Assembly: GCF_963678635.1 (NCBI RefSeq)
Contig: NW_026971273.1
Coordinates: 1 to 64,000 of the forward strand
Source: Symsagittifera roscoffensis
Lineage: Eukaryota > Xenacoelomorpha > Acoela > Convolutidae
Direction: 5' to 3'
Length of the DNA stretch: 64,000 nt
Every line of letters starts with the position of its first letter. Positions within the stretch are counted from its first letter, which is position 1. The translations under genes and the position numbers were made by a program. This document shows, one piece after another, positions 24,116 through 34,535 of the stretch. The notes below the pieces were generated by a model. That model made no database searches. It was given only the letters and a program-made list of their open reading frames with translations, and had not been told where the DNA came from.

Positions 24116-24840
24116 TTGCCCGATTACGATATGATAGAACCCTCAAAGTCACATTGGGCTTTTAGGGTTGTCATGGCTAAAAAGAAGGGGACACAGCTAA
24201 GATTCTGTTGCGACTTTCCCTACCTGAACGCAGTTACCATAGAGGACGCCTACCCAATACCACTTATAGACGGGAGCCTCTCGAAACTTGGCGATGCCAA
24301 CTTCTTTACTTCACGGGATCTGGGTTGTGCCTTCTGGAAGGTTCCTATTAGGAAAAGAACCGAGAAAAGACTGGATTTGCAAGTGAATTGGGCTGCACCA
24401 GTGGAAAAGGATTCCCTCCGGCTTGTGCAATGCCACGGCGACCTTTTAAAGTCTGATGGCTCAGGCTTTGAACAGAGTAACGAAGAAGTACGGGAATCTT
24501 CTGATGCGCTACGTGGATGACGTAGTCATAGCTACACCCACCGTGGCAAATCAAATCCACGACTGCATGAAGAGAGCCGGCTTGAATGGCAAACCGTCAA
24601 AATGTGAGATCCGTAGGGTCTCAACCAAGTACTTGGGAAGACAGGCATGGTGTGAGGCCGTATCCGGATGCGGTGGAGGCCGTGTTAACATGGAAGGCCA
24701 TCAGAACGGACATGCAGCTCATGAGCTTCCTGGTATTTTCCAAATATTACCGCGAGTTCACCAAAGGATACACACAAAAGGTGTACCGAATGCAGAAACT
24801 AATGCGCAACAAAGGCAAGAATTTCGAATGGAATGAAGAG
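24116..24840 (+). pseudogene. E2 reverse transcriptase
   Basis: The fingers motif DYDMIEPSKSHWAFRVVMAKKKG is followed by LRFCCDFPYLNAVT and DAYPIPLIDGSLSKL, then palm motif A as SRDLGCAFWKVP. A frame change near 24400 destroys the PFGL block. The overlapping frame carries RYVDDVVIATPT at about 24508, the YxDD catalytic pair, then YLG and the thumb motif ELMSFLVFSKYYREFTKGY. The order and residues match E3 closely. Several frames are needed, so the copy is inactive. Confidence 0.85.
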
Positions 24841-25166
24841 CTCTGGAAGTTTTCGAGAATATAAACCGGAAACTGTGCGAAGCGCCAGTGCTGGGCATGC
24901 CCACAGAGGAAGGAATGTACGACCTCGACACCGATTCTTATGTGGTAGCCAATTCAGGAAAACTACATCAGGAGCTAGAGTGGAATGCTGGAACAGTTCT
25001 CCGTTTCATTGCATATGACAGTAAAGTTTTGACCGACACTGAAATGAAATATGGTGCATCAAAAGCAGAAATGTTTGCGGTATTCACCTTCGTGGAGAAC
25101 TACCGCGCATACTCGGGAGCGCTCCTTTTAAGTTGTGTGTTGATAACAGAGCCCTATCCTGATTGA
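24840..25166 (+). pseudogene. E2 RNase H
   Basis: The frame reads CEAPVLGMPTEEGMYDLDTDSYVVANSGKLHQ, then ASKAEMFAVFTFVENYRAYSG and LSCVLITEPYPD. The first catalytic Asp (LDTDS) and the Glu (KAEMF) remain. The third carboxylate block VDNRAL of E3 reads LITEPYPD here and is lost in this frame. RNase H would degrade the RNA strand of the RNA:DNA hybrid during reverse transcription. Confidence 0.8.
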
Positions 25167-26519
25167 AGAGTTACTCGATGGACCAGAGTTACATTGGTCG
25201 TTGGGTAGCCAGGTTATATGGCTAAAATATGATAATTGAGCACAGGATGCGCGACAAGCATAAAAATGCTGATAGCCTCAGCAACAAAACTGAGTTTTAT
25301 GAAAGACTGGAGCAGATGCAGGCCAATCAAGCAAAATCAGGGAAGGATTCTCGTTGCTGGATAAAGAGACTTATGAAGCACTTCCCTCGACGAGATGGTT
25401 GGAAAAGTGGAGAAGGCTGGACAAGTGGAGTTATTGGACAAGTGAACACCCTGGAATACCAATGGAGAAGGCCGCAGAAGTAAAGATCTTATCCAACAGG
25501 TACCCGGTGCCATTTCACCTGCTGCAGTGATGCATAGTGGGTTGGAGAGAGAGTGATTAGAGATGACCGCGAATGGGCAGCAGCCATGGCATCGCTGGCC
25601 GTCAGTGAGAAGGTACGGGTAAAACCATCAAGACGCCAACACGAGCAAAGCGAAAGGCTTTGTAGGAAGGTAGTTCAGTAACTACTATCCTCGATTCCAA
25701 AAGCATTTTGATGAGGACATCATACAAAGAAAAAGAACAGGAGATAGGAACTCAAGAGAAGACTCTCACCTTTGAGGAGCCCGATTGATGATTGATAAAA
25801 GTTGAATCGAGAAACTCGGAACAAGAGAATTTGGCCGGAGAGTTGGACGTCGACGAGGAAAGAGGACACTTAAGCGAAAAAGACCAGACTGACAAAAGTT
25901 GGTCCGGGGAGATTATATGGATGAGTAGATCATGCAAATCAGGATCTGCCGATAAAGCATGTTCCACGACAGACTCATCCTTCGGCAACACCTCGAGGAA
26001 CTCAGATATTGACACCTACTCAGACAGGAACTCGATCAGAGGATCAGATATATCAGAGTTGGCAGTCCACACATTGCTAGTGGAGACTCGTGCAAGGGAC
26101 ATGGACATGGAAGTGTACCAAGACCCTGACATTGATCGCTACCTGGTCCCGAGTGAAAGAGCCTGTAACGTTCGATGATCCTGTTACCACAGAAGCAACC
26201 AGTTGGGACTGACCTTCAACCGTTCAAACAAGAGACAGATCCATTGTCAACGATTTGGTGCGTTAAGATGGAAGATGACGCGCATCAGCCCGATGAGCTA
26301 AACAGTCATTTGAGGTTCATGAAGGCATACTTGAAGGCGAGATACAGACTCTCAGACCTACTAAGCGCGCAGAGAAATGAACACATGCCCAGCAACTTGA
26401 AAAGTGGATCGAAAATGGGGTACCAGACAAAGGAGAACTGGAAGAGAATAGTTACCGAATCTCGAAACAAACTTATATGCAGAAAGAGGGATATATCTGA
26501 ACAAAGATTGGATTGTTGA
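25167..26519 (+). pseudogene. E2 RNase H end and pre-integrase spacer
   Basis: The region starts with EHRMRDKHKNADSLSNKTEFYERLEQMQANQAK, the RNase H C-terminal motif shared with E3. It continues through hydrophilic acidic frames at 25792-26178 and 26175-26519. The last holds IWCVKMEDDAHQPDELNSHLRFMKAYLKARYRLSDLLSAQRNE, which aligns with E3 IWCVKLMDDAHSPEIMSGQLNVIKTYLKAKNRLSDLLKAQQND just before integrase. No enzyme motif is visible in the spacer, which both E2 and E3 carry and which is unusually long. Confidence 0.65.
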
Positions 26520-27205
26520 GGGGGACAAGGTCCTGTACAAGGTTGCCGCAACTCTAACAAATGGAACTTTTATTCAGGTCACATGATCAGATGGGCCACC
26601 CCAGGGAATCGATAAAGTATATCAGAGGACCTTGAAAAGCTGTGAATGCCCTGGAAAGATGAAGGCGTGCGAGAAGTGGGTACTAGCATGTATCTCATGC
26701 CAACAGGTGAAAGATCCCAGTAAACTATGTTTTCAATTACAGTCGATAGAGTCATCCGAGTTCAATGAGGTGGTGCAGATCGATCACCAGAAGATATGCA
26801 TAACGATGGTGGGCACAATCACGTCCTGTGATGATCGATCACTTCTTAAAGTTTGCAGTAGCCGTGCACTGCATAACTGCCTCAGCCGAAGAAACATGCG
26901 ATCATCTGATCAATGCGTGGATCGCAAGAAAGGGATGTTCAATGAAACTCCGATCGAACAATGGAACAGCTATTGTAGGAGAACTTACTAAGGAGATCTT
27001 GAGACGTTCTCAAGTAGCTCAGGCTCATTCTACGACGTATCACCCGCAAACGAACGGCTTGGTGGAAAGACAAAATTGGATTCTGATGTCGACGTTGAGG
27101 ATGTGTTGTTCCAGATACATGACTGATTGTGATAAATATCTTCCACATGTGATGGGAGCCTACAACAGTACGCAACATTCCACCACAGGAATTGACCACA
27201 CATGA
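26520..27205 (+). pseudogene. E2 integrase, zinc domain and catalytic core
   Basis: The zinc domain survives as CEKWVLACISCQQVKDPSKL (the Cys pair), with the His pair in decayed sequence upstream. The core has VVQIDHQKI (first Asp). It then has RSNNGTAIVGELTKE, where the second catalytic Asp of SDNG is Asn. HPQTNGLVERQN carries the catalytic Glu. YNSTQHSTTGIDHT closes the fold. Frame changes occur near 26830 and 27200. The Asp-to-Asn change alone would inactivate strand transfer. Confidence 0.85.
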
Positions 27206-27943
27206 TGTTGAATGGACATGAAAAGTCTTTGCCTTTGACTTTCTTTTATCCAGAGTATGAAGGAAAGAAAACATCGCCACAAGTCTATGTAGGGGACGTG
27301 AACAGACGTCAGCAAGAGCTGAACGACGTCAGCAGACGCAATACGCAATACACAAACTCAGGCGAGGCAGAGGAAAAATTTTGACACGAAGACAGCTGGT
27401 GCAAAAGCTTACTCAGCAGGAGAAGCGTGTGGGTGTTTCAGAACGTTATACCACCGAGAGAAACGAAAAACTCCTAAAGGAGTGGACACGGTATGGTTCA
27501 TGGTAACGGAAATGCATCAGTAGGGACGCTTTTACAGATTACGTTCCGGCCGAGCAGCGCATTTTGAGATCATTAAACCACACAACCCATCCACACAGGA
27601 CTGGTGTATACCTGAAGGCATGGATTGGGTTGATTATCTGATGATGGACCCTGCTTATGAGGTCATTGAGAAAGGTACCAGGGAATGAACGATGCGAATG
27701 AGGCTCTAGAAAAAGGGACAAGTCCGCCGCTGGACCTGGATTTAATGAAACAGTTGAGGCGGATGAGGAAACCTTACCCTACGCAGAAGAGGACTGGGAA
27801 ATTCCCGAGCAAATAGAGATTTTGAAGAACATGGAATCTAATACAATCAACAAAACACGGCAAACACGACAAAGTGACAGGACAAGAAATGTAACCCGTT
27901 TAGAGACGACTTCTTATTGGACAGGATATACCTGAAAAGGATA
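27206..27943 (+). pseudogene. E2 integrase C-terminal region
   Basis: MLNGHEKSLPLTFFYPEYEGKKTSPQVYVGDVNRRQQELND follows the core, as in E3 (MMLTGQEKALPLTCFYPEYEGRRTAP). Pieces of the SH3-like and GPF region (VWVFQNVIPP) and acidic tail frames run to about 27900 with several stops. This part normally binds DNA and chromatin. Confidence 0.6.
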
Positions 27944-28779
27944 ATGGAAGAATTGGTGTGTCTAGAAGAGATACCCGCGCCACAAGACCAAGATAAGGAA
28001 TGGGTCGACGATGGGTCTCATCCCAAAAGGGAATATGACGACGAGCAGAAACCAGTGTCAAGATTCAGGACGTAGACAGGGAGAGCAAGAAATACTAAAA
28101 AAATGACAAAGAGAATCCTTAACGGGCAACTCATGAAGGACAATTGCTCACTCCTGCGTCCAACCATAACTTAATATCCGGAATGCGATCGACGGGGACG
28201 TCGATAGAATTTTATGTCCGGGGAGTGGGAGTAGGAACCTAGAGCCAGAAACTAAGGAACCATACATAGGGATAGTAGCAGAGTCATATTTTAACTTGCC
28301 AAATGAATACTCAAGTAGCATAATACTAACAGATAGCAACTTTATACTTACAAATACGACAGGTGCGATAACAATTCAAGCGGAGATGATTTTTAGAACA
28401 GCGTTAGCAGCAAATTTTAAGAGAAAATACAAAAACATAAATTTCTTTGAAGCGAATACCAGGAATAGGAGTTGTAGCATCTTTGCCTAAAACGGCTTCG
28501 AAGCGAATACCAGGAATAGGAGTTGTAGCATCTTTGCCTAAAGCGGCTTCGCAAATATCGGAAAAAAACTAATGCTCCTTTGTGACGAGGGCGACGGAAA
28601 AGCAGCATATGGTCTCTAGAGATTTGGTAATGTCCCTGACGAGACTGAGAGACTTCTTACTGGGGAGGGATGTGAGAGAACTATCGCTTCCTGTACGACC
28701 CAAACCGAGGATGATTGCCTCCTCGGGAGCTGTATGTGCTGATACATATGATTTTTTCTGATATCAACATAGACGTGTA
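27944..28779 (+). pseudogene. E2 macro-domain-like ORF, degraded
   Basis: This is the counterpart of the E3 ORF at 55889. MEELVCLEEIPAPQDQDKEW parallels MVESLVGLDEVALPREIDLV, and the nucleotide word CGATCGACGGGGACGTCGA is shared. SIILTDSNFILTNTTGAITI and IFRTALAANFKRKYKNINFF match the first macro strands and helix. PGIGVVASLP and TRLRDFLLGRDVRELSLP match the distal half. Stops and frame changes occur throughout, including a 51-bp tandem duplication at 28449-28550. The presence of two independent decaying copies supports this as a genuine gene of the family. Confidence 0.6.
28449..28550. repeat. 51-bp tandem duplication in macro-like ORF
   Basis: Two adjacent 51-base copies start GAAGCGAATACCAGGAATAG and end CGGCTTC. 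They differ at one base (AAAACGG and AAAGCGG). The length is 17 codons and keeps the frame; the near identity makes it a recent event in an old pseudogene. Confidence 0.95.
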
Positions 28780-29193
28780 TTTAGATAAGAAATTTTATTT
28801 GAGTATAGGTTGAGTGTAGGATATGTTATGTGCTATGTGTAAGGTATTATGTAGTTTTAATGTTAGGATCTTGGGTTTGGACGTGTTAGTGACCATGAAT
28901 GCTCGAACAAAAGTTTTAGGAAAATAACCAAAGTTTGGACTGTCCACTCTTAGATCAAGTTCCGAGATTTTAGAATTGAATTGAATTTGAATATCCCATT
29001 ATCGAAATCTTCCTCCCTGGTTGTTTTTAAATTTTTTGAATATGAACTTGGAGTAATGTTGACAGATGTGATAGTTGTGACCCTTTTCTCTAGATCCTTA
29101 TTGATCGTTAAATTATTCATCAAATTTCAATTGCGCATACAGATAATCAAAACCGAATCATACTAAAACGAAAACTTCGACCTGAGCGAAGTA
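28780..29193. other. E2 AT-rich linker between accessory ORFs
   Basis: This is AT-rich sequence with GTTAGGATCTTGGG-type words and no credible ORF. The equivalent E3 gap is 56876-57330. Both gaps separate the macro-like ORF from the next ORF, so they may hold an internal promoter or splice sites, but I see no definite signal. Confidence 0.4.
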
Positions 29194-30110
29194 ATGGACC
29201 TTGCAGAGGCCTATGAAGGACCGGTGATTGATGCGATCTATCGCCAGCTGATGAATCTAGACTTCGCTCTGGAGGACCCAGAGGTAATCATGTTGCTGGC
29301 CGCCTTAACGAATATCTCGGGGCATGACGACCGCGGTGACTACCCCACAGAAGTGTTTTTGATGACCACTTATGGACAACATGGATTACTAGACCGCCCA
29401 AACACGAGGGTAAAGAGGTAGGGAAACAAGGCACTCTCAGGAAGTGACATTCCGAACGAGCCTTGATTGGAAAGTTCAAGGACCTACCAACCAGGTGAGA
29501 TGCCTCTTCTGACCAAGCCTAGGCCTGGGTTGAGGGGAATGCATCAAGAACTGAGTAGCGAGGCAGCCTCGTCTAGCTCACAACTGAGAGTAGCTGGGCC
29601 ACCAAAGCGGGCGAGAGTAGAAGAAGAAGTCCAAACGAATGAAACATTTAATGATCTGAACGAGACGAAAGACGAGTTGGAGCGGGTGAGAAAAAACCAT
29701 GATCAGAACTGAGGGGATAGAGATATGTGGAAGAGACTGTTTGAGGATTACAACAAGAATTAGGGAGAGCAAATGGAACGCTTGAGGCAGGAATATAAGG
29801 AGCGATTGGAACGACTAGGATTAGCGACCGCAATGGAACGATCATTACCCGCAGGCAATGTTCCTCGTGGACAGTCCCCGACGGAGCTTTCGACACCTCG
29901 CGAGGTAAGACAATCAACTGAAGTGCAAATCCCGGTAGATTGACGATCCCGGACCCAAGTTGCACCCTGGGTGATCCAGTCGTGGAGCGAACCATACACT
30001 AGCTGGTGGAAGCCGCTGGCCGACTCGTGGCCAACAGGAGTGTTCCAGGTTCCGGGGTGACTGCACCCCATGGAAGAGTCGATGATGCTGGTAGAGTAGA
30101 GGGTCGTTGG
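29194..30110 (+). pseudogene. E2 ORF with charged helical tail
   Basis: The first frame (29194-29421) reads MDLAEAYEGPVIDAIYRQLM, then DFALEDPEVIMLLAALTNIS and PTEVFLMTTYGQHG. It matches E3 (DPGLAMFVVALLNALGREG and PTEVVLMLAF). The next frame has TFNDLNETKDELERVRKNHDQ, a charged region likely to form a coiled coil. Further pieces such as IQSWSEPYTSWWKPLADSW lead to 30060. I cannot assign a function. Its constant place between the macro-like and SGNH-like modules suggests part of an accessory polyprotein. Confidence 0.55.
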
Positions 30111-30322
30111 GAGTAATGAGGAGAACAGGAGCTGCTACCATAACCAAATTAGCAAAAACCTCAAAAACCTCCGACAGGAAGATAAGAGAGATGCTTATGA
30201 AGAAAGTGTCGCGTGTGTTTGACATACAGAAAAACAATCAAATCAAAAACAGCTTCACAGGAATCTCAGAAACGTATATGCAAGCATGTTTCAACTGATC
30301 GACGTGGAGTCCCGCAATCAAC

Positions 30323-30616
30323 ATGCAGCAACCACTTTTTGGAAGGTCGCATTTGTTTTTTGGCGATAGTCTTGTGAGAAAAATGCAAAACTTGAGAACC
30401 TTGTGGATCACTACAGTGACGGCATTCGGAGGCGCCACAGTAGCCCAGTTGTATCGGATGGCGGACTTGATGAACTCGGAAAAAATGTTGGACATAATGA
30501 TTTTCATAGGCACAAACAACGTCCCAGGAGCTCAGATTCAGAAGAAGCTCAGTGGGAGTCAAGCCTGGTATCCCTGTTCACCACAGTGTGGCAACAGTTT
30601 CAGTGCGCGGTACTGA
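30323..30616 (+). pseudogene. E2 SGNH/GDSL-hydrolase-like ORF, N-terminal part
   Basis: The frame shows GDSL-family landmarks. HLFFGDSLVRKM carries block I (G14-D15-S16, where Ser is the usual nucleophile). TAFGGATV near residues 33-40 provides the block II Gly. LDIMIFIGTNNV carries block III (G63-T-N-N, where Asn is part of the oxyanion hole). SGNH enzymes are esterases, lipases or acetyl-xylan-type deacetylases. The frame shifts around 30520 into an overlapping frame that continues the domain. There is no signal peptide, so a cytosolic protein is likely. The substrate is unknown. Confidence 0.6.
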
Positions 30617-30914
30617 CCATTTGCACCATACCAATGAGTACGAGAACGCTTTCGTCCACAGGAAGAAGGCATAATGATAGCGTCGTTAGATGGAACAACA
30701 TCGTGCGAAGTCTGGCAAGTCGCTACGCTGTCCGTATGATCTTAATGGACTTGGAGTATGAGATGAGGCTCTGGATTAAGCCAGGTTCACCACTAATTGA
30801 ATAGGCTTCGATATTTTAGTAGGACAAGGCTGGATAAATCGTTTCTTCCCGGAGCGTTTAAATGAGTTGAAAGTTGAAATTTTCGACACGGAACACTCAG
30901 AATAGAACAAACGA
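30403..30914 (+). pseudogene. E2 SGNH-like ORF, C-terminal part
   Basis: From about 30525 this frame continues the domain as SDSEEAQWESSLVSLFTTVW, QCAVLTICTIPMST, GRRHNDSVVRWNNIVRSLAS and RMILMDLEYEM. That is the helix-strand-helix order expected before the last catalytic block. The block normally reads D-x-x-H. Here the matching frame has ARFTTN, a TGA at 30798-30800, then IGFD. Asp has become Asn and His would be Gly at 30804, so the catalytic end is destroyed. INRFFPERLNELKVEIFDT follows. The fold call is moderately sure; enzyme activity of this copy is excluded. Confidence 0.5.
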
Positions 30915-31161
30915 CGAAAGTGCCAGCGATCTTGAACTTCGTGCCTCCTAATCTGGAGACACGCCTGGGATCAGTCTCAACCGCGCCATAAGTAATGAAG
31001 AGCTCAATCGAGTAAGAACAGTTGTCAGGCCAATGAGGGGGACCATTCATCCCCGACGAAAATTGGGAGTAGTCAATCACCGATGGAAATAACTCAGGTA
31101 CCTCCAGATCTGAGACGATGACGAGTACAAGCATGGTGAGCGGCGTCCTGATAACATTTTC
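30915..31161 (+). pseudogene. E2 linker after SGNH-like domain
   Basis: Broken frames include ETRLGSVSTAP and GTIHPRRKLGVVNH, a proline/arginine-rich linker. Several stops are present. I see no independent gene. Confidence 0.35.
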
Positions 31162-32142
31162 ATGATGTGTTCAAGACCGACACCGTCCACCTGGAAAACT
31201 TACAAACAAGATCTGACGAAGCTGAATCTTCAAATAATAATATTTGCAGCCGATGCGAAGAGAATTTTGAATGGGGCGAGACTATCAGTAAAAGGACTGT
31301 ATTCGATTGTGAGGGTGGACGGGTTGATAGGAGCCGGAATCAACTCTAGCTCCACATCTGCATTACCACTTGCTGATTTTGAGGGACTGCCCTGAAATAA
31401 CATCATGGGTCCAGTGAATGCCAGACCTTTGCAAGATGTAAGAATGAATCATAACAAGCAGCACTGAGAAGAGAGACCAGGGAGATTTTTGACAACTAGA
31501 GCACCAACGGGGCAACTTGTAAAGATGTTTAAGCAAGTGCGAGTGCCTCCAGCTCATGTGACAGAAAGAGCCTATCCAAAATTGGTAGACCAAGAATGTG
31601 ATGCTGAAAAATACGATGAATTGAAATTTCGACCAGACGAGATCATCTTCGCAGCGTACGACAAAGCAGAAATGATGAGAGGAACGATATTAGTGATTGC
31701 GAGGTCGGACTTCGTGCCTACCTCTAAGTCCTTGTTTTTGCCCGACGTAATCATTTTGGCGATAACCGACCTGGATTGAATGCAATCCAGATCAATTGGC
31801 GATCGGGGTTCAACGACAGACCGAAATGAACGCAATAACAACCGTGTTCGCCGGCATTAACAATCAACTTCAACGTAGAGGTCTCCTGAGCATACTAACA
31901 GAACCTACAACGGCGGAAGGTGCGGTATGGTCACTGAAGGGATACAGAGTCTCCGATTGGATGGACTCCTGACATTAATTGCGATCAGGCATGGAAAGGT
32001 GGGAGGATTGATAAACTTAACCCACTACCCCAAAAAGATGAGAGAGAATGTGAAAAAGTTTGACATGAAACGGTCCACAGACTCTTGGTCTGAAATACGG
32101 GATCTAAGACATACTCTGATCCAATACCTCCTACAATAGAGT
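31162..32142 (+). pseudogene. E2 3'-terminal unknown gene
   Basis: Four frames share this stretch. An early frame has ICSRCEENFEW and VFDCEGG, Cys-bearing motifs that could be half of a zinc finger. The longest frame (31489-31779) reads MFKQVRVPPAHVTERAYPKL, FRPDEIIFAAYDKAEMMRGT and VIARSDFVPTSKSLFLPDVI. A later frame has QTEMNAITTVFAGINNQLQRRGLLSIL and VWSLKGYRVSDWMDS. The last ends LRHTLIQYLLQ. I do not recognise the family. It is collinear and + strand, so it is probably the end of the accessory polyprotein that starts with the preceding modules. Confidence 0.4.
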
Positions 32143-33675
32143 CGCTTTTATTAAGCTAGCAATACCATGCACGTCGAACAAAAGCTTGCTACGAATAATG
32201 GGTCCTTTCTAATGTCTTTGTTAGAAAGTAAATCTAAAATTCGCTGAGAAATAGTTTATTAGAAAAGAAGTTAGTATGAATTTACTGCAAGTTGCCTTTT
32301 GACTAAATATTTATTTTAATGGTGAGATTGGAGATATTCTTACTGACCATTGAAAGTATTTTATAGAGAATGGTTGGGGTGGTTGAAGAGAGTGGTGTTG
32401 GTGTTAGAAGAGAAATTGTTGGGAATGAATTCCCGTAGTTTTCAGCTTCTGTTTATACTCAGATGGGAAATCGTACCACTTTTTCGTATCAAATGAGAAG
32501 TTACTTCTTAACTTTGTATTCTCTATTCGTGCATTCGTATTTTACGAGAAGAATCTTTCGTATGCTCGTATTTTACGAGAAGAATCATTATTATTCGCAT
32601 TGAACGAGAATAGTCGTTTTATTTCTCAATGCTTAAAACGTTATACGAATTTTTCCAATAGCATTTCCCTTCCTTTTGCAAAACGATAAAAACATATTTA
32701 TTTTGTGGTGGCGATGGCGTCACACTTTGTGAACACAATAAAAAAAACTCATGTTTTTGTTTATATTTGAAATTAGAACATATCCATCCTCCTATTTGGG
32801 GAGGACAAAAAACTGAAAATTTTGTTTTTTTTCCCAGCTCTTCAAGTGAGGTAATTGGTAATCGATCAAAGCTATTTTCATTCAACCTCATGAAATTTGT
32901 TCAGTAGTTTGTTGGTATTATAGGTAGCATATGTTATTGAAGACCTAATTTTTTGAGTCAGGCTTGAATGAATATAAACACAACAGTTACATTTATAAAT
33001 CAAAATAGAGTTTACACAACCAAGATCAAATTATATATTGAAATACATCAAAACTATTTGTTTCTCAAAAGTTTGAAGTTCAGTTTAAAATTATCATTCC
33101 TTGAACATTCTTTTCTCGAAGTTTCATTTTCTTCCTGAAGTCTGTGAAGTGGGTGTCCATATGCGTAATAAGGGGAGGACTGGTTCATACAAAAGGGTGT
33201 ATTTTTTTTTTGTTTTTTTATAAAAGTCAAAATTGTTGGAAAAGGCAAACTTAGTAGCTATACTAGATAGCTAAATAAAATGAAAAGATAATTTTTTAAG
33301 TGAAAGGACAAATAATCTGTATAATTTTCCTTCCAACGGGGCTATAAAATGGTGATTTTTTGTTTTCAAATTGTGGATTTGTTTTCTTAGCTCCCGGATT
33401 TGATGGGTTTCATGTATATGACTAAGCTGAATTTGCTCAGTATAGTCATCCAACTGGGGGGTAATTTGCAGTCAGATTTTTTGCTGGGACATAGATTTTT
33501 TGATACTAAAGAAGGGAATTAGTTTTAGAGTACATTTTTTTAATAGGGTGATAGGCTTCTAATTTAAAACCATTGATTAATGGATTCAAAGCATAGTTGA
33601 GATCCATATCGAAGCCGGGATTACTGTTAGAATTTATGTACCGTTCTCTTTCTAATTGAATATGTAATTAAGTAT
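32143..33675. other. AT-rich intergenic or LTR-type sequence
   Basis: No credible gene was seen. The stretch contains a 31-bp tandem repeat at 32535-32586, long T and A runs and a GGGGAGGAC purine patch near 32797. Being next to the 3' end of the minus-strand element M, it may contain that element's 3' LTR, but no matching copy was found near 43.8-44.2 kb. Confidence 0.4.
32535..32586. repeat. 31-bp-period direct repeat TCGTATTTTACGAGAAGAATC
   Basis: The 21-base word beginning TCGTATTTTACGAGAAGAAT occurs exactly at 32535 and 32566. Related TCG...GAACGAGAATAG and TCGTATCAAATGAGAAG words flank it. Each word contains an inverted CGTA/TACG core, so this may be a set of protein-binding sites. Confidence 0.7.
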
Positions 33676-34062
33676 TTAATTCAGTGGGGTGTAAGGGCTG
33701 TCGCCTAATGGTGTTGGATATTGAGAAGTTGATACCGGCGTTAGTATCTTATATGGTCTTACTATCTGCGTTCGCTTTTTAATCCGAGAATTAGAGGGAA
33801 CCAGGGGTATTTTGAAATCAGGGGGTGAAACTTTTAGGGGTGGTGGCTTTGATGCTGTAGCTATTGGGACAGCTGAAGTGGTGTGAGGTAGTGGCACAAC
33901 GAAGGATCGTGTTGAAGTCGGCGTTGCAGTGGGAGTCATAGTAGTAGAAACAGTTGATTGTTGAAATGGTGCTGAAAGTTGCGAGTCCAGCGGATCTGTT
34001 GGTGGCAGGAGTGAGAGAAGATCCTTAAAACCTCTCAACTCGTCGTCAAGTGTTGCGTCCAT
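33676..34062 (-). CDS. M: Pro/Thr/Ser-rich ORF after envelope region
   Basis: The 128-codon open frame starts MDATLDDELRGFKDLLSLLP. It has a Ser/Thr/Pro-rich middle (TTMTPTATPTSTRSF) and a basic patch RIKKRTQIVRPYK. No membrane segment or enzyme motif is seen. It lies just past the transmembrane part of the envelope-like region on the same strand, so it could be a cytoplasmic tail in another frame or a small accessory protein. The ATG is plausible but unsupported by any second copy. Confidence 0.4.
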   Translation of the reverse strand: MDATLDDELRGFKDLLSLLPPTDPLDSQLSAPFQQSTVSTTMTPTATPTSTRSFVVPLPHTTSAVPIATASKPPPLKVSPPDFKIPLVPSNSRIKKRTQIVRPYKILTPVSTSQYPTPLGDSPYTPLN

Positions 34063-34203
34063 AGTTGAGTCTGTTGGTATATCCTAGAACAGTAAAAAAA
34101 AATTTTTGATTAGACTGGGTTTGTTGAGTGGTCCAAGTTTTGAGTTCTTCTATGAAAATGTGTTAATTGGATGTGAGGATACATGCAATCCTGGTTGATT
34201 TTA

Positions 34204-34535
34204 TCAATTTCCTCTAAAAGAGGGGCTTGTTTTTTTCTGATCACATTCTTGTTCTAATTTTTCAGTTTGCTGATCTCGAGTGAAAATTGAAGTCACTATA
34301 GAACTGAAAAGTATATTGTATGAGGCGCCAAGTAGAACTTTGATAAATGGAGTGAGCGGCCGGTAATTTTTTGAATATGCATAGCTTTTATTATGAATAC
34401 TAGAAAATCTAGTATGGATTTCACAAAGAGAAAATAGGCGAATACTATTGCGCATTTTTCTAAATAGTATTGTACTTTCCCGTATATACGTGTGTATTCG
34501 TTCTTCCAAAAGTTTGGAGAGAAGAGATAGTCCAA
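34204..34535 (-). pseudogene. M: envelope-like C-terminal region with transmembrane segment
   Basis: The frame at 34296-34535 has a run of about 20 hydrophobic residues (IVFAYFLFVKSILDFLVFII) followed by basic residues, as expected of a membrane anchor. An overlapping frame covers the same DNA. It sits downstream of the two ectodomain-like frames on the minus strand. Retroviral-type envelope glycoproteins end with such an anchor. Only position and hydrophobicity support the call; no family was recognised. Confidence 0.5.

Larger units (their letters stand above)
3600..32142 (+). mobile_element. E2: giant decayed Gypsy-type element with accessory ORFs
   Basis: This is a + strand element whose coding region (19774 onward) runs collinearly with E3 (47540-58044). 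The shared order is gag N-part, coiled region, capsid, zinc knuckles, protease, RT, RNase H, integrase, macro-like ORF and charged-tail ORF. E2 then continues with an SGNH-like ORF and an unknown gene that E3 lacks. The 5' leader is enlarged to about 16 kb by tandem repeats. The A-rich start (about 3640) resembles the sequence before E3 (about 44850), so both probably share a 5' end. No LTR pair flanking E2 could be recognised. Stops and frameshifts are frequent, so this copy is old. Confidence 0.75.
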
